Part shown: piece by piece, positions 59,201 to 62,200 of the stretch | Layout: every line of letters starts with the position of its first letter | Position numbering within the stretch: the stretch's first letter is position 1 | From: Eutreptiella sp. 'Long Island Sound 2002' | Taxonomy: Eukaryota > Euglenozoa > Euglenophyceae > Eutreptiales > Eutreptiaceae | NCBI GenBank assembly: GCA_964036045.1 | Contig: OZ038382.1 | Span: 7,512,853-7,576,852, forward strand | Direction: 5' to 3' | DNA: 64,000 nucleotides | Translations under genes and position numbers: made by a program | Notes under the pieces: model-generated | What the model saw: the letters and a program-made list of their open reading frames with translations, nothing else | What the model was told of the DNA's origin: nothing | Databases searched by the model: none

Positions 59201-62200
59201 TGAGTGTTGAGCGGTGGGCGTGTATGGCAGGGCCACGGTCCATCTGTGATCGCATTGCTTCCCACCCTTCCGTTCTTACCGGACTGCCCCGACTGTTTCC
59301 CACTGTACAGCGCAAATCCGAAGCAACTTGAGATTCGAAACTGGGCAGAAATGAAAAGCACTCAACATTCGGCCAAAATTGTGTTTTCACCAAAAAGCAA
59401 CAACCAAGAAGTAAATTGGTTGCAAAAACTTGTTTCTCCTGATTTCAACCCTATTGAACCTACGAATCACATATTTCCCAAAGGGGAAGGCAGGAGGGAG
59501 GTAACAAATAACCATTTGTACATGTTCAGGCACGCTGCCACTTCCACTATCCCCCACCGGATACGAGAGGTGTACCCCGTGCCATCCAGAAGGTGCGCCC
59601 CGGACGCTCGATGGCACTGCAAAACAGAACCTTCCGTTGTGCTTGAAGGCAGGGAAAAGACGACTGCACGTTCGGCACATGAACAGACACGCGTTGCCGT
59701 GCACCCCTCGCTCCGTGCCAGTCGTCAAGTACATCCGGCGTTCCCACCACAAAACGGGGGGCAGCGTCCGCACCCCCCCCTTCAGGGCTCAGATATCGGA
59801 CGACAAAAAGCCCGGGGAGGAGGAGGAGGAAGGGGGGGGGGATACTACCCAAACACTTGTCCCTCACAAAGATCCCCGCGAGGCACTGAACATTTTGAGG
59901 TGCATCATGGGAACGTGTTTTTTGCTCTTTTCTCTGGGCCGCTTTGTGGCCCGATTTGTGCGCCACTGGGGGCCCTCGTGGTGCGCCACAGGCCGAGAAG
60001 GGTCAGAACCATGGAATTGTCTAATATCACGCAAATATGGCCTTCAACGGCTTTTTGTGAGCGTGGGCAAAGCGATCTGTTGACACCAGCGACCTCTGCA
60101 AAGGGCAGGCTACGGCCCCGGCTCAAGGTACAAAAGCGAGGGTCGGGGATCCGTGTCGACTGCAATTGTTCTCTGCGTGCGCAGCGGGCGCCACAGGGGG
60201 AGAGCCCCAGCACCAGGCCTCAGTTGTACGAGGGGCCGCGGCATCTGCCCCGCCCCATCAAACCTTCCATCCCCCTGCCGCATCACGGAGACAACAGCGG
60301 CCATTGTCCGGCTGCGAAGGGGTCGGAACCGATGGGAAGCGCAATCGCACGAACGAGGGATGACCACGAGAACTGGGCCGGACTTCCCTGAGGCGGATTG
60401 GGCACCGTGTTGCCCCTGCCTTCCACTGCCCTGCAACCCCGCGGTCCGCGGCTCATGCTCTGTGCCCCCCGCTGCTCGGCTTCCCTGGAGCTGCAAGGGC
60501 GACGGCTGCCTGACGCCCTCTCAGGGCTCAGAAGTACCCGGCTCCGGTGGCGGGTACTGTACCCACAAACGTACCCACACTGTACCCATGGCGAGGAAAA
60601 ATGGGGAAAAATGGGGGAAAATGGGGGAAAATGGGGGGGAAATGGGGAAAAATGGGGGAAAATGGGGGAAAATAAGGAAACTTGGGTGGTGCAACCGGTC
60701 CCCTTTCCCCCCATTTCCTCCCCATTTCCTCCCCATTTCCCCCCATTTTCGCCCATTTTCCCCAATTTTTCCCCATTTTTCCCCATTTTCCCCCATTTTT
60801 CCTCAGGAGCTTTCCCCATTTTTCCCCATTTTTCCTCGGGCGCTTTCACCAATGCGCCCCCCCCACAGCCTTGTTGCCAACCTAAACCTTGATGTTTGGC
60901 CTTTTCAGCCCCTAAATTTCCCATTTTTCCACCAAGCAATCTGAATTTCCCTCATTTACCCCCATTTTCCCCCATTTTTCCTACCTTGGCCCATTTCCCG
61001 GATAGTGTTCCGCTAAACGTACCCAAACTGGGTACTTCTGAGCCCTGCCCTCTGCCGACGTGGCCCAGCGATCGGCGGGGCAGCCGGCGGGCAGGAGAGC
61101 AGAGCGGAGCAGCGCGGTGCGGGGGGAACGCCGGCGGATCACACCCATGATGAGCTCGCCTTGTTTGATGTACACTTTGGTGTCCATCACCGACAGGTCC
61201 TTGTCGTGCTCCTTGTCCGGGTGCTCGTTGGCCACCCCCGAGCGGTTCACGGGCGGCACCACCTCCGAGAACAGCTGCTTCCCTGCGGGGCATCGGCGTC
61301 ACGGTACGAGAGGGGCAAAGACCACCTGGACACCGAACCTCCCAATCCACACCCCAAGCCCCAGCCCCCACCACAAGGCCCTACTCTCCGGCTCCGGGCG
61401 TACAGCGGGTGGTCGGCGGCTGACCAGCAGCCGTCGGCGGTTGGCGGTAAACCGTCACAGGCGCTGACAATGCGCCCAGTTTGGTCTCGCGGTGGCGTCA
61501 CTTGATGGGCTGCGCACGATGCCGCGCCACCCCCGGGGGTCGCTCTCACCCCCTCACTCGCCCAGACTGCCCCACATTGAGCCCCACATGCCCCACATCC
61601 GTGTCAAGAGAAGGAGATCTGCAGGTGACGCGAACGTCCAGGCCCCCTCGAAGGCCACGGATGAACGCAGCAGCGTGAGGAACAACAGGCGTCCCTTGCG
61701 GAACACCCACACAAACACACACACACTCTTGTAGTATACAATACAGTACAATACAAACAGTGGGTGCACACACACACTCTGTTCGACCAAAACAGAAGTG
61801 CAAAAGAGAATTTCTCTCACTCCAGAACAGATGCTCTGGAGTACAGGGGATGCAGTCAACAGCAGGCAATACACAGACAAACCAGGGTACAGCCCAGCTC
61901 TGACTAACACATACATGCATTACCTCACAGGAGGCAAAACTGACACTGTACACAACCAGCAACTGGTGCTCTGGGCCCACTGCAACTTGGGTTCTCCCAA
62001 GTCATCCCTCTCCATCAGCGAGCACCTTGGTGTGACGTCTCACTGACATCGCTAACTTCTTGGAGGGGTAAGCCGCTGCACCAAGGTGCTACACACACAC
62101 ACACACACATCACACCCTCCCTCCATCTCCCGCCCCCCGCGCCGGTCCGTCTCCCACGCCCCAGTCCCGCGGCGGCCGCGTACCAGTCCACAGCGGCCCC

